From positions 62,001 through 126,000 of the forward strand of contig JBGPOP010000005.1 of NCBI GenBank assembly GCA_041488095.1: a stretch of DNA of 64,000 nucleotides, written 5' to 3'. The notes under the pieces were generated by a model. That model did not search any database. It worked only from the letters and a program-made list of their open reading frames with translations, and was not told where the DNA came from. Below, one piece after another: positions 51,581-60,631 of this stretch. The position numbers and the translations under genes were made by a program. Numbering within the stretch: the stretch's first letter is position 1; each line of letters opens with the position of its first letter. This DNA is from DASYPQ01 sp041488095 (GTDB lineage: Bacteria > Planctomycetota > UBA1135 > GCA-002686595).

Positions 51581-54000
51581 GCGCAACCGGGCGCCTTGAC
51601 TCCGCGTCGGGCCTCAAGCCGACGACCGCCTTCGTGCTGGTCGCGGGCGTGCTCGGCCTGATCGGCCTCAAGGCGGGCAAGATCGCATTATGGGACGAGG
51701 GCGAGCAGCCGCGCAACCTGATGCACCAGCACGTGCCCGACGTGACCTTCGACATCCTCGACTCGAACGGCACACCGATCGCGCTCTCGGTGGAGCGGCT
51801 GGAGCTGGTCATGTCGCCGAACGCCGCCTGGCAGGCGCACACGCCCGACCACATGGCCGCGCTCCTTTCCCGCGCGCTCGGACCGCAGTACCCGCCCGAC
51901 CGTCTCTTGGAGGTCATGCTGCCCGACGCCCGAGGGGGCGCGATTCGCGTCCAATCGGAGCCCCTCCTTCTCGACGCGCAGCAGGCGCGCGCGGTGCAGC
52001 GCTGGATCCTCACGGGATCGACCGGGGGGGGTGGGGATCCCGAACCGGTCCGCGGGATCCGGATCGAGGCGGATGACCGTCCGGGCAGGTACGCGATCGT
52101 GTGGCAGCCCGTCGTCGTGCTCAGCGAGGCCTCCCGCGAGGAGCACAACTTGTCGCGGCCGCTCGATTGGTCACGGCGGATTGCGGACGACCTGTACGCC
52201 TGCGTCCAGGGACGGCCGATCCGCGAAGCCTTGTCGAGCGACGAGGAGATCTCGGCCGCGCGCCGCGAGATCTGGGAGGCGCTGATGCCCTGCCAGTTCA
52301 AGTGCGTGGTCAAGGAGGTCGCCCCGGAGACCGCGATGGCCGTGTGGAGCCTCCTCAAGGAGGAGCGCGTTCGCGGCCACCAGATGGATCTCCTGCGGGT
52401 CGGCCGGCGCGTCTATCCGGCGCGGGCCGGCCTGCGCGAGGACCCGCCTCTCGCCGTGCTCGGGCGCTGGGGCACGCTCGAACCCGAACAAGCCAAGGAC
52501 CGGGCGCGCAAGTCCCTCGGCCTGCCCGAGGATCGACTGTGCAGCGAGACCGAGCTCGATCGGCTGCGAACCGAGACCGAGCTGCGGGTCTACCAGCCCA
52601 GCCCGATGAGCGGGATCGAGCTGCTCGGCAAGCGGCTGCTGGAGCGAGAGCAAGGGAACGAGCTCGAGAAGCGCTCCGAGCAATACACCTACCTCGCCAA
52701 CCAGGCGCCGCGGCAGCCCCTGCAGCGCTACTTCCAGGAGCTCATCCCGGCCAGCGAGACGCCCCACCTCGTCACGACGATCGACCTGCCCCTGCAGCGA
52801 CAGGTGCGCCTCGAGCTCGAGCGCCTCATGGAGCTGCACCGGCCCGCCGCGGCGATGGCGGTCGCTCTGGACGTCCCCACCGGCAAGGTCCTCGCCGCCG
52901 ACGCGATCGACCCCTATGGGATGGGAGGGTTCCTTCCGACCCTGCACACGTTCACCCCCGGCTCGACCATGAAGGTCGTGGTCATGGCCACGGCCCTCGA
53001 CGCGGGGGTCGTCACGCCGGAGGACAGGTTCAACACCTTCAACGGACACCTGCGCCTCGGTTCGCGCGAGATCGGCGAGGCCGAGGGCGCCCAAACCGGG
53101 ATCATCAGCGCCGCCAGGGGTCTGGCCTACTCTTGCAACGCCGTCCTGGTGCAGATCGGCCTGCGCATCCCGGCCGAGGTCTTGCACTCCCGCTTCCTCG
53201 AGCTGGGCTACTCCCGGTACCCCGACACCGGGCTGGGCGGCGAGCGCTGCGGCACGGTCCCGAAGCTCCCGTGGGCGCGGAATTACGCGCACGCCTCGGT
53301 CAGCTTCGGTCACGAGATGCTCGTCACCCTGTGGCAACACGCGGCGGCCCTCGCGACGGTCGTACGCGGCGGCGAGTACAGGCCGCTGACTTTGATCGAG
53401 GCGGTCGAGCAGGGGGGCGTCCGCCATCCTGTTCCCCTGGCTGAGCCGAAGCGCGTCTTCTCGCAGCGGACCTGCCAGGCAGTGCGCGACATGATGGAGA
53501 TGGGAGCTAGAGAGGGCACTGGCAAGAGGGTCTACTGCCCGTACCTCGAGATGGGCACCAAGACCGGCACCGCGGAAAAGGTTCCGGACGAGGTGTGCCT
53601 GCACGTCGAGCTGGAGCACAACCGCGTCCACGGCTGCCGCGGCGCGATCGCCTGCCGGCGGAGTCTCGTCGGCGTGCACACCGCACACAAAGGCCCCTGC
53701 TACACCTCGTCGATGTGCGCCTACGGGCGACTGCCCGGGACCGCGCGCGAGGTCATGGTGCTCGTCGTCGTCGACGAGCCGCGCGGTGGCAAGAAGTTCG
53801 GCGCCGACGTCGCAGGCCCGGCGGCCGTGGCGATCCTCGAGGAGGCTTTGGGATCCCGGCGCGGCGGCGTCCGCCCCCCGCCGCTCACACCCGAGGGTTT
53901 CGCGAATCTGGACCCGCCGCACGGGACCGCTCGTGCCTCCAGTGCTGCCGCCGCGTCTCCGCCTCTGCCCTGGGAGGAGGTGCGCCTTGCGGCTCGCTGA
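51577..54000 (+). CDS. ftsI: penicillin-binding protein FtsI-type transpeptidase with a Cys-rich insert
   Basis: 807 aa, longer than the usual ~600. The GTG overlaps the ftsL stop. A membrane anchor lies near residues 16-34, followed by an extended non-catalytic domain (about 50-420) and the transpeptidase domain. The catalytic motifs are complete: S463-T-M-K466, S519-C-N521 and K662-T-G664. Around and after the KTG motif there are six Cys (654, 674, 687, 693, 708, 714), in an insert of about 25 extra residues before the next conserved strand. Two more Cys (MPCQFKC) lie in the N-terminal domain. It would crosslink septal peptidoglycan with FtsW. Confidence 0.92.
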   Translation: MSATGRLDSASGLKPTTAFVLVAGVLGLIGLKAGKIALWDEGEQPRNLMHQHVPDVTFDILDSNGTPIALSVERLELVMSPNAAWQAHTPDHMAALLSRALGPQYPPDRLLEVMLPDARGGAIRVQSEPLLLDAQQARAVQRWILTGSTGGGGDPEPVRGIRIEADDRPGRYAIVWQPVVVLSEASREEHNLSRPLDWSRRIADDLYACVQGRPIREALSSDEEISAARREIWEALMPCQFKCVVKEVAPETAMAVWSLLKEERVRGHQMDLLRVGRRVYPARAGLREDPPLAVLGRWGTLEPEQAKDRARKSLGLPEDRLCSETELDRLRTETELRVYQPSPMSGIELLGKRLLEREQGNELEKRSEQYTYLANQAPRQPLQRYFQELIPASETPHLVTTIDLPLQRQVRLELERLMELHRPAAAMAVALDVPTGKVLAADAIDPYGMGGFLPTLHTFTPGSTMKVVVMATALDAGVVTPEDRFNTFNGHLRLGSREIGEAEGAQTGIISAARGLAYSCNAVLVQIGLRIPAEVLHSRFLELGYSRYPDTGLGGERCGTVPKLPWARNYAHASVSFGHEMLVTLWQHAAALATVVRGGEYRPLTLIEAVEQGGVRHPVPLAEPKRVFSQRTCQAVRDMMEMGAREGTGKRVYCPYLEMGTKTGTAEKVPDEVCLHVELEHNRVHGCRGAIACRRSLVGVHTAHKGPCYTSSMCAYGRLPGTAREVMVLVVVDEPRGGKKFGADVAGPAAVAILEEALGSRRGGVRPPPLTPEGFANLDPPHGTARASSAAAASPPLPWEEVRLAAR

Positions 54001-55489
54001 GCTCGTCCAAGGATTGGGGGGGTCCGCTCCGCCTCTCGCAGGCGGCGGGCCGCAGATCACCGGCGTCCACCTGGACAGTCGTCAGGTGGGCGCCGGGGAT
54101 CTGTTCGCCGCCCTGCCCGGGACGCGTGACGACGGCTCGCGCTTCGCAGCGGACGCGCTCGCGCGCGGGGCCGCGGCGATCCTCGCGCCGCGTCCGCTCG
54201 AGCTCCCCGCGACCGCCGCGGCGTTCCAGTGGGTTCACCCCGACGCGCGCCGTGTCGCGGGCGAGGCTGCTGCGCTCGCGTACGGCCAACCCGCCCGCGG
54301 GATGTTCGTCGTCGGCATCACCGGCACGAACGGCAAGACGACGACCGCACACCTGGTCGGCCACCTGCTGCGGGCGGCCGGGCGCCGGCCGGCCGTGCTC
54401 GGCACGACCGGGAACCGCCTGGCTGACGGGAGGCTCCTGCCTGCGACCCACACCACGCCCGACGCCCCTGCGCTGCAGCGTCTGCTCGTCCGCCATCGCG
54501 AGTTCGGCGGAGACAGCGTCGCGCTCGAGGCGAGCTCGCACGCGCTCGACCAGGAGCGCACCGCGGGCATCGCCTTCGACGTGGCGATCTTCACGAACCT
54601 GACGCGCGACCACCTCGACTACCACGGCGACCTCGAGCGCTACGCCACGGCCAAGGAGCGGCTCTTCCTCTCCCTGCGGGCGGGCGCCGCGGCCATCGTG
54701 CACGCCGACGACCCGGCCGGCGAGCGCATGGCTCGCGCGGCGAGGAGCCGGGGAGCACGCGTCCTCACGTACAGCGCCAGACTTCGCGGTGACCTCGTGG
54801 CCTCCGCGTTGAAGTCGGACCTCTCGGGCACGCAGATCGTCTTGTCGGGGATGGGGATCTCCAGGACGAGCCTGCGCCTGCCTCTGGCGGGCCGGCACAA
54901 CGTGGAGAACGCGCTGGCCGCCGCCGCAGCGGCGCTCCTCTCGGGAGCGAGCCCTTCCGATGTGCTCGGGGGGCTCGCTTCCGCTTCACCCGCACCCGGA
55001 CGGTTGGAGCCCGTCGAGACCGGCGGTCGCGGGTTCAAGGTGCTGGTCGACTACGCCCACAGCGAGGACGCGCTCCAGAACGTGTGCCGCGCCGTGCGCG
55101 GCGCGCTCGAGGGTTCGCCCGGACGTCCCGGACGGCGCGGGCGGCTGATCGTGGTCTTCGGCTGCGGCGGCGACCGCGACCGCGGCAAGCGCGGACCCAT
55201 GGGCCGCGTGGTCAACGAGGTCGCCGACCTCGCGATCGTGACCAGCGACAATCCGCGCGGCGAGGATCCGCTGTCGATCATCGATGAGGTCCTGGCCGGC
55301 ATGGAGCCCGGGCTGGCCGAGCGTCTGGTCGAGCCCGACCGCCGGCGCGCGATCGAGGCGGCCGTCGCGCGCGCCCGCGCGGGCGATGTCGTGCTGATCG
55401 CCGGCAAGGGTCACGAGACCACCCAGACCGTGGGCGACCGCGTGGTCGATTTCGACGACCGCAGGGTCGCCGCCGAGGCGCTGAGATGA
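53987..55489 (+). CDS. murE: UDP-MurNAc-tripeptide synthetase MurE, meso-DAP type
   Basis: 500 aa. The start is TTG 53987, set by GGGAGGAGG (53972-53980) with a 6-nt spacer; no ATG or GTG in frame fits. It overlaps ftsI by 14 nt. MurE adds the third stem residue to UDP-MurNAc-L-Ala-D-Glu. The ATP loop is GITGTNGKTTT, then LEASSHALDQ and FTNLTRDHLDYHG. The substrate motif reads SDNPRGED; DNPR marks ligases that add meso-diaminopimelate rather than lysine. The C-terminal GKGHETTQ is conserved. Confidence 0.95.
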   Translation: MRLAELVQGLGGSAPPLAGGGPQITGVHLDSRQVGAGDLFAALPGTRDDGSRFAADALARGAAAILAPRPLELPATAAAFQWVHPDARRVAGEAAALAYGQPARGMFVVGITGTNGKTTTAHLVGHLLRAAGRRPAVLGTTGNRLADGRLLPATHTTPDAPALQRLLVRHREFGGDSVALEASSHALDQERTAGIAFDVAIFTNLTRDHLDYHGDLERYATAKERLFLSLRAGAAAIVHADDPAGERMARAARSRGARVLTYSARLRGDLVASALKSDLSGTQIVLSGMGISRTSLRLPLAGRHNVENALAAAAAALLSGASPSDVLGGLASASPAPGRLEPVETGGRGFKVLVDYAHSEDALQNVCRAVRGALEGSPGRPGRRGRLIVVFGCGGDRDRGKRGPMGRVVNEVADLAIVTSDNPRGEDPLSIIDEVLAGMEPGLAERLVEPDRRRAIEAAVARARAGDVVLIAGKGHETTQTVGDRVVDFDDRRVAAEALR

Positions 55490-56889
55490 ACCGCTTCGAG
55501 ATCCAGGACGTCGTCGATTCCACCCGGGCGGTGCTCGTGCAAGGTGACGTGCGGTGCACCGCCACCGGCGTCAGCACCGACTCGCGCACCCTGCGGGCGG
55601 GGGATCTGTTCATCGCGCTGTCGGGCCCCAACTTCGACGGCAACCGCTTCGCCATGGCTGCCATCGAGCGGGGCGCCGCGGGGCTCCTTCTCGAGGACAC
55701 GGGCAGCGCACCCCTGCCCGCGCTCCGCGAGCTGCCCCGCGGCACCCCGATCCTGCTCCATCCCTCGCCCCGGGCTGCGCTCGCTTCGCTGGCGTCCTGG
55801 CACCGCGGGCGCATCGCGGCGCCGGTGCTCGGGATCACCGGCTCGTGCGGCAAGACCACGACCAAGAACATCCTGCTCGAGCTGCTCTCTACCCGGCTCG
55901 CGGCCGTGGGCTCGCCCGACTCGTTCAACAACGACATCGGCGTGCCGCACACGCTGTTCCTGGCCGACGAGCGGAGCCAGGCGGTCGTGGTCGAGATGGG
56001 CACGAACCACCCCGGCGAGATCGCGGCGTTGTGCCGCATCGCGCGGCCGACGGCGGGGGTCGTCACCTGCGTCGGCGCCTCGCACCTCGAGGGCCTGGGT
56101 TCGGTCGAAGGCGTCGCGCGGGAGAAGGCGGCGCTGGTGCAGTCCCTGCCGCCGGAGGGCTTCTGCATCCTGAACGCGGATTGCCAGTGGACCGCGCCGA
56201 TGAGGAAGCTCGCCAGGGCGCGGGTGATCACCTTCAGCGTCGAGGGCGAGGGCGACCTGAACGCCACGCGCGTGTGGTCCCATCCGGGGGGCACGACCTT
56301 CCGCCTCGAGGACCGCGAGATCACGTCCCCGCTGCTCGGCCTGCACAACGTGCAGAACCTGCTCGCGGCGCTCGCAGCCTGCCGCGGCCTCGGGGTCCGG
56401 CTCGAGGACGTCCTGCCCGCGGTCTCTCGACTGCGAACCTGCCGCCGCCGTCTCGAGCGCATCCAGGCCGGCCGGCTGACGATCATCGACGACTCCTACA
56501 ACGCCAACCCCGAGTCGGCCCGGGCCAGCGTGCGCGTCCTCGCCGGTCTCCACGGCCACACCCGTCGGATCCTGGTGCTCGGCGACATGCTCGAGCTGGG
56601 CGAGGGGGCGCCCGAGCAGCACTACCGGATCGGGTGCGAGGCTGCGCAGGCCGGCATCGACCTGCTCGTCGCGGTGGGGGAGCTCTCCCGGGCCGCGGCC
56701 GCGGGCGCGATCGAAGGCGGCCTCGACGAGTCGCGCGTCGTCCACCTGGCCGGGACCGATGAGGCCATCCTGCGCGTGCCCGCGCTCGTGCGCGCGGGCG
56801 ACGTCGTGCTCGTCAAGGGCAGCCGCCTGACGGGTCTCGACCGGCTCGTGCAGCGCCTGGTCACCTTCCTGAGGGAGGACGCCGCCTGA
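55486..56889 (+). CDS. murF: UDP-MurNAc-tripeptide:D-alanyl-D-alanine ligase MurF
   Basis: 467 aa. The ATG overlaps the murE stop (ATGA). MurF adds D-Ala-D-Ala to complete the pentapeptide precursor. GVSTDSRTLRAGDLFIAL opens the UDP-binding domain. The ATP loop is GITGSCGKTTTKN, with NNDIGVPHTL and VVEMGTNHPGEIA in the central domain. The C-terminal domain has IIDDSYNANPESARA and LVLGDMLELGE, all classic MurF signatures. Confidence 0.96.
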   Translation: MNRFEIQDVVDSTRAVLVQGDVRCTATGVSTDSRTLRAGDLFIALSGPNFDGNRFAMAAIERGAAGLLLEDTGSAPLPALRELPRGTPILLHPSPRAALASLASWHRGRIAAPVLGITGSCGKTTTKNILLELLSTRLAAVGSPDSFNNDIGVPHTLFLADERSQAVVVEMGTNHPGEIAALCRIARPTAGVVTCVGASHLEGLGSVEGVAREKAALVQSLPPEGFCILNADCQWTAPMRKLARARVITFSVEGEGDLNATRVWSHPGGTTFRLEDREITSPLLGLHNVQNLLAALAACRGLGVRLEDVLPAVSRLRTCRRRLERIQAGRLTIIDDSYNANPESARASVRVLAGLHGHTRRILVLGDMLELGEGAPEQHYRIGCEAAQAGIDLLVAVGELSRAAAAGAIEGGLDESRVVHLAGTDEAILRVPALVRAGDVVLVKGSRLTGLDRLVQRLVTFLREDAA

Positions 56890-58037
56890 TGCTCCCCGGT
56901 CTCCTCGAGGACATGCCGGGCCTGCGGCTGTTCGGCTACATCTCGTTCCGGATGGCGATGGCGGGGCTCACGGCCTTCGCGCTGGCGCTCGCCTGGGGCG
57001 GGCCCGCGATCCGGTGGCTGGCGCGCCACAGGGTGGGCGAGGACGTCACCAAGACCGACTCGCCCGAGCTCGCCTTGCATGCGCAGCGCATGGGCAAGCG
57101 CGACACGCCGACCATGGGCGGCAGCTTCATGGTCGCGGCCCTGCTCGTCTCGGTGCTCCTGTGGGCCCGGCTCGACAACCTGCACGTCGTCCTGGCGGTG
57201 CTCACGACCGCGGGATTCGCGGCGGTCGGGTTCGTCGACGACTTCAAGAAGCTCACGATCGCCGAATCGAAGGGCCTGTCCGTGCGCTCGAAGATGATCG
57301 GGCTCTCGACCGTCGCGCTCGCGGCCCTGGCGGCGCTGGCCTGGTACGCGCAGACGAGCGGGCGCGGAACGCTGCTCGCCCTCTACCCGCCCTTCCTGAA
57401 AGATGTGTCCATCGGACTCTCCTCCTTCGGTCTCGCGGGCGTCCTGGTGTTCCTCTTCTTCGAGTGGCTCGTCGTCGTCGGCACGTCGAATGCGTGCAAC
57501 ATCACCGACGGCCTGGACGGGCTCGCCGCCGGCTGCATGATCATCTCGGGCCTCTCGCTCTCGATCTTCTGCTACGTCACCGGCCGGCCGGACTGGACCG
57601 CGTACCTGAACCTGCCGCACGTCGGCGCCGCCTCCGAGATGGCCGTCGTCGGCGGTGCGCTGTGCGGCGCCTGCATGGGCTTCCTGTGGTTCAACGCCTT
57701 CCCGGCCAAGGTGTTCATGGGAGACTCGGGCTCGCTGCCGCTCGGGGGACTGCTGGCCTGGATGGCGCTCGTCGCCAAGCAGGAGCTCGTCCTCCCTCTG
57801 ATCGGCTTCGTGTTCTTCGCCGAGCTCGGCTCGAGCTGGCTGCAGACGCAGTACTTCCGGAGCACGGGGGGCAAGCGCCTCTTCACCTGCGCTCCGATCC
57901 ACCACGGCCTCCAGCTCAAGGGCGGGATCTTCTCGGCCGGCGCCGCGCCCTGGCACGAGGTCACGATCGTCGTCCGCGCCTGGATCGTGGCGGGGGTGTG
58001 CGCGATCGCGGGGCTCTCCCTGATGAAGGTCCGCTGA
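56889..58037 (+). CDS. mraY: phospho-MurNAc-pentapeptide transferase MraY
   Basis: 382 aa, about ten membrane helices. MraY makes lipid I by transferring phospho-MurNAc-pentapeptide to undecaprenyl phosphate. Key motifs are GKRDTPTMGG, VGFVDDFKKL (catalytic Asp pair), NITDGLDGLAAG, and FMGDSGSL. The C-terminal PIHHGLQLKG replaces the common PLHHHFELKG. It overlaps murF by one base (TGATG) and ftsW by one base. murD, which usually separates mraY from ftsW, is absent. Confidence 0.96.
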   Translation: MLPGLLEDMPGLRLFGYISFRMAMAGLTAFALALAWGGPAIRWLARHRVGEDVTKTDSPELALHAQRMGKRDTPTMGGSFMVAALLVSVLLWARLDNLHVVLAVLTTAGFAAVGFVDDFKKLTIAESKGLSVRSKMIGLSTVALAALAALAWYAQTSGRGTLLALYPPFLKDVSIGLSSFGLAGVLVFLFFEWLVVVGTSNACNITDGLDGLAAGCMIISGLSLSIFCYVTGRPDWTAYLNLPHVGAASEMAVVGGALCGACMGFLWFNAFPAKVFMGDSGSLPLGGLLAWMALVAKQELVLPLIGFVFFAELGSSWLQTQYFRSTGGKRLFTCAPIHHGLQLKGGIFSAGAAPWHEVTIVVRAWIVAGVCAIAGLSLMKVR

Positions 58038-59233
58038 TGGCCCGCTTCCGCGCCTCGGGGTCGTCCGCTCCCGGCATCGCCCTGCCGCACGAGCGTCAGC
58101 ACACGATCCTGGAGCGCCTGGAGGGGATCGCGCGCGCCGCCAAGGTGCCCGACGCCTCCCGGCCGGCCCTGCTCCTGTTCGGCGTCGTGCTCGCGCTCCT
58201 CGCGCTGGGTCTGGTCGTGCAGGCGAGCCACGCCGCGACGACGACCCCGCCCGAGACCTTCTGGAACGTGCTGTGGAGCCAGGTCCTGTTCCGCGTCGCA
58301 GCGATCGGAGCGCTGCTCGCGGGCGTGCGGATCGGCCCGCTCGGGCTGCGCCGCTGCATCCCGGCGCTCACGGTGCTCTCGGGGATCCTGCTGCTCCTCG
58401 TGTTCGTCCCGGGCTTCGCCGATCCGCGGAACGGCGCGCACCGCTGGCTCCAGGTCCCGGTCCTCGGCCTCTCGTTCCAGCCCTCGGAGCTGGCGCGGAT
58501 CGTGATGGTCCTGTGGGTCGCCGACCGGTGCATCCGCCTCGGTGACGAGGTCTACGATCTCCGGCGCGGCGCGCTCCCGATGCTCGCGGTGGGGCTCCTC
58601 TTCTTCGCCCTGATCCTGATCGAGACCGACCTCGGCGGCGCGATCCTGTTCCTGTTCTGCTTCCTGGCCCCGATGTGGGTCGGAGGTGCGAGGCTGCGCC
58701 AGATCAGCGGCCCCGTCCTCCTGTTCGGGGGCAGCGCCGCGGCGTCGGTGATCCTCCTCGTCTCCTACATCCGTCACCGCATCGCCATGTGGCTCGGGCA
58801 CGCCACGAACAGCCAGGTCGACCGGAGCGCGGACGCGATCGCGAGCGGCGACCTGTTCGGCGTCGGGCTCGGGCACGGCCTGTGGCGCAATGCGCGCGTG
58901 CCCTACCTCGAGTCGGACTACGTGCTGGCGCAGGTCGGCGAGGAGCTGGGTCTCTTCGGCGTGTGGCTGGTGATCGGCCTGTTGATCGCCTTCGTGTGGC
59001 TCGCCGCGCGCCTCTCGCTCTCGATCCGCGATCGCTACTCGGCCCTGTGCGCCTTCGGCCTGCTGCTCTCCGTGGCACTGCAGGCCATGATCCACGCCCA
59101 GGTCGTCACCGCCCTCGCGCCACCCAAGGGCATGCCGTTGCCCTTCGTCTCCCATGGGGGGACGGCGCTCGTCGTCTCGTCGCTCGCGATCGGCCTGGCG
59201 CTCGGCGCCGTGCGCCGGGAGTCGTCCGCATGA
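58037..59233 (+). CDS. ftsW: SEDS-family glycosyltransferase FtsW
   Basis: 398 aa with about ten helices after a ~40-residue cytoplasmic N-terminus. SEDS signatures present are GAHRWLQVPVLGLSFQPSELARI, ETDLGGAILF (with the essential Asp), GVGLGHGLWR, ESDYVLAQVGEELGL and PLPFVSHGGT. FtsW polymerises septal glycan strands from lipid II, together with the FtsI-type protein of this cluster. RodA cannot be excluded by sequence alone; the neighbourhood favours FtsW. Confidence 0.92.
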   Translation: MARFRASGSSAPGIALPHERQHTILERLEGIARAAKVPDASRPALLLFGVVLALLALGLVVQASHAATTTPPETFWNVLWSQVLFRVAAIGALLAGVRIGPLGLRRCIPALTVLSGILLLLVFVPGFADPRNGAHRWLQVPVLGLSFQPSELARIVMVLWVADRCIRLGDEVYDLRRGALPMLAVGLLFFALILIETDLGGAILFLFCFLAPMWVGGARLRQISGPVLLFGGSAAASVILLVSYIRHRIAMWLGHATNSQVDRSADAIASGDLFGVGLGHGLWRNARVPYLESDYVLAQVGEELGLFGVWLVIGLLIAFVWLAARLSLSIRDRYSALCAFGLLLSVALQAMIHAQVVTALAPPKGMPLPFVSHGGTALVVSSLAIGLALGAVRRESSA

Positions 59234-59375
59234 GGCCCGCTGCCCTTTCTACCGTCCACCGTCGCGAAGAGGGCGCAACGCGCCCGCGCGACGGTTTCCG
59301 TCCCGTTTCCATTCCCCCGAGACCCGCGCTTCGGCCCGAGAAGAAGCGCTCCTGAACCGCCTGGAACCCCATCCC

Positions 59376-60302
59376 ATGCAACAGATCGAACGCTACGGCG
59401 TCATCGCCCTCGTCTTCCTGCTCGTCACCATCGTGGCCGTGTCCTTCTGGGGCGACAGCAAATCGCCCGGCTTCTGGTCGCGCCTCACCGGGCGCGGTGC
59501 CAAGAAGGAATCGATCGCGGCGCAGACTGCGAACCTGGCCCCGCCCGCCAACGCGACCGAACGGGCGATCGAAGGCGAGCTCCCGATGAGTCCGGCGACG
59601 GGTTTCCCCGCGAGCACTGGAACGGGAGCTCTCGCCGAACCGACGCCGACGGGGTCCGCGAACGGAGCGAACGGGTTCGTCGCGAGCGATCCGACGGTCG
59701 TTCCCGCGACCACGGGGAACTCGAGATCGACGGGATCTCAGCCGTTCCTCGCCAGGGCACCCGCTCCCGTTCCCGTGCCGGCGCTCGCGCCTTCCAACGG
59801 CCCGGTCTCCACGCCGGCGGCCGCCACGCGCGGCTCGGAGTACGTCGTCCAGAAGGGCGACAGCCTGCTCAAGATCGCCTCGAAGGCGCTTGGCAGCGCG
59901 AGCCGCTGGCCCGAGATCCAGGCTCTGAATGGGGGAGTCCAGCCCAAGAACCTGCGCGTCGGCATGAAGCTCGTGCTCCCCGCCGCGGCCAACGTGCAGA
60001 AGACGGCCTCGCAGCCCAAGGCCGAGGCGCCCGTGAAGAAGGCCGCCACGGCGCCCGCGTCGAAGGCATCGGCGAGCTCGGGCGGCACCTACGTCGTGCA
60101 CGCGGGCGACACGCTCAAGTCGATTGCGGCGCGCCTGCTCGGCGACGGCGACCGTTGGAAGGAGATCGCCTCCGCGAATCCCTCCCTGGATCCGAAGAAG
60201 CTCTCCGTCGGCAAGATGCTGCACATGCCCGAAGGCAAGGCTTCCGCGCTCCTCGCAGCCGCGCAGCCCTCCGCCGCCCTGGATCGTCCGCACGTGAGAT
60301 GA
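59376..60302 (+). CDS. membrane-anchored protein with two LysM domains
   Basis: 308 aa. A short cytoplasmic start (MQQIERYG) and a membrane helix (about residues 8-27) precede a ~120-residue Ala/Pro/Ser/Thr-rich linker. LysM 1 spans about residues 154-201 (YVVQKGDSLLKIASKALG) and LysM 2 about 239-286 (YVVHAGDTLKSIAARLLG). LysM binds GlcNAc-containing glycans, so the protein can tether the membrane to peptidoglycan. Its place between ftsW and murG is unusual and points to a role in wall synthesis or division. A 142-nt gap separates it from ftsW. Confidence 0.87.
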   Translation: MQQIERYGVIALVFLLVTIVAVSFWGDSKSPGFWSRLTGRGAKKESIAAQTANLAPPANATERAIEGELPMSPATGFPASTGTGALAEPTPTGSANGANGFVASDPTVVPATTGNSRSTGSQPFLARAPAPVPVPALAPSNGPVSTPAAATRGSEYVVQKGDSLLKIASKALGSASRWPEIQALNGGVQPKNLRVGMKLVLPAAANVQKTASQPKAEAPVKKAATAPASKASASSGGTYVVHAGDTLKSIAARLLGDGDRWKEIASANPSLDPKKLSVGKMLHMPEGKASALLAAAQPSAALDRPHVR

Positions 60303-60631
60303 TCGCCATGAGCGAAGGACTGCGCTGGACATTGATCCTGGGCTGCCTCCTGCTCGCCACGCTGGAGGCTCCCGAATCCTCGCTCGTGCTCGTCCAGGAC
60401 CTTCAGGGGCCCTGGCGAGCCGGGCGGGACGCTCGCGACCGCGCCTCCACGCTCGCCGAGGAGGCCGTGCCGTCTCGCGCCGCGGGGACGATTTCGTTCG
60501 CAGCCTTGAAACCAGAGGGAGCCGACGCTTCCGTGGCTCCGGAGGACGCCTTTGGCCTCGATCGGTACCTTCCCCCCCGGCGTGCCGACAAGCTCGCCAC
60601 TCGAAACGTCGCGATCCTCATCGCCCGCTGA
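60299..60631 (+). CDS. small membrane-anchored protein of unknown function in the dcw cluster
   Basis: 110 aa. The ATG overlaps the LysM gene stop (ATGA); a second ATG (60308) is equally good. One hydrophobic segment (residues ~9-25) is followed by a hydrophilic region without recognisable domains, ending with a short hydrophobic motif (VAILIAR). The last 80 nt overlap the start of murG. The overlap with both neighbours supports a real gene, coupled to them, but no homologue comes to mind. Confidence 0.6.
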   Translation: MIAMSEGLRWTLILGCLLLATLEAPESSLVLVQDLQGPWRAGRDARDRASTLAEEAVPSRAAGTISFAALKPEGADASVAPEDAFGLDRYLPPRRADKLATRNVAILIAR

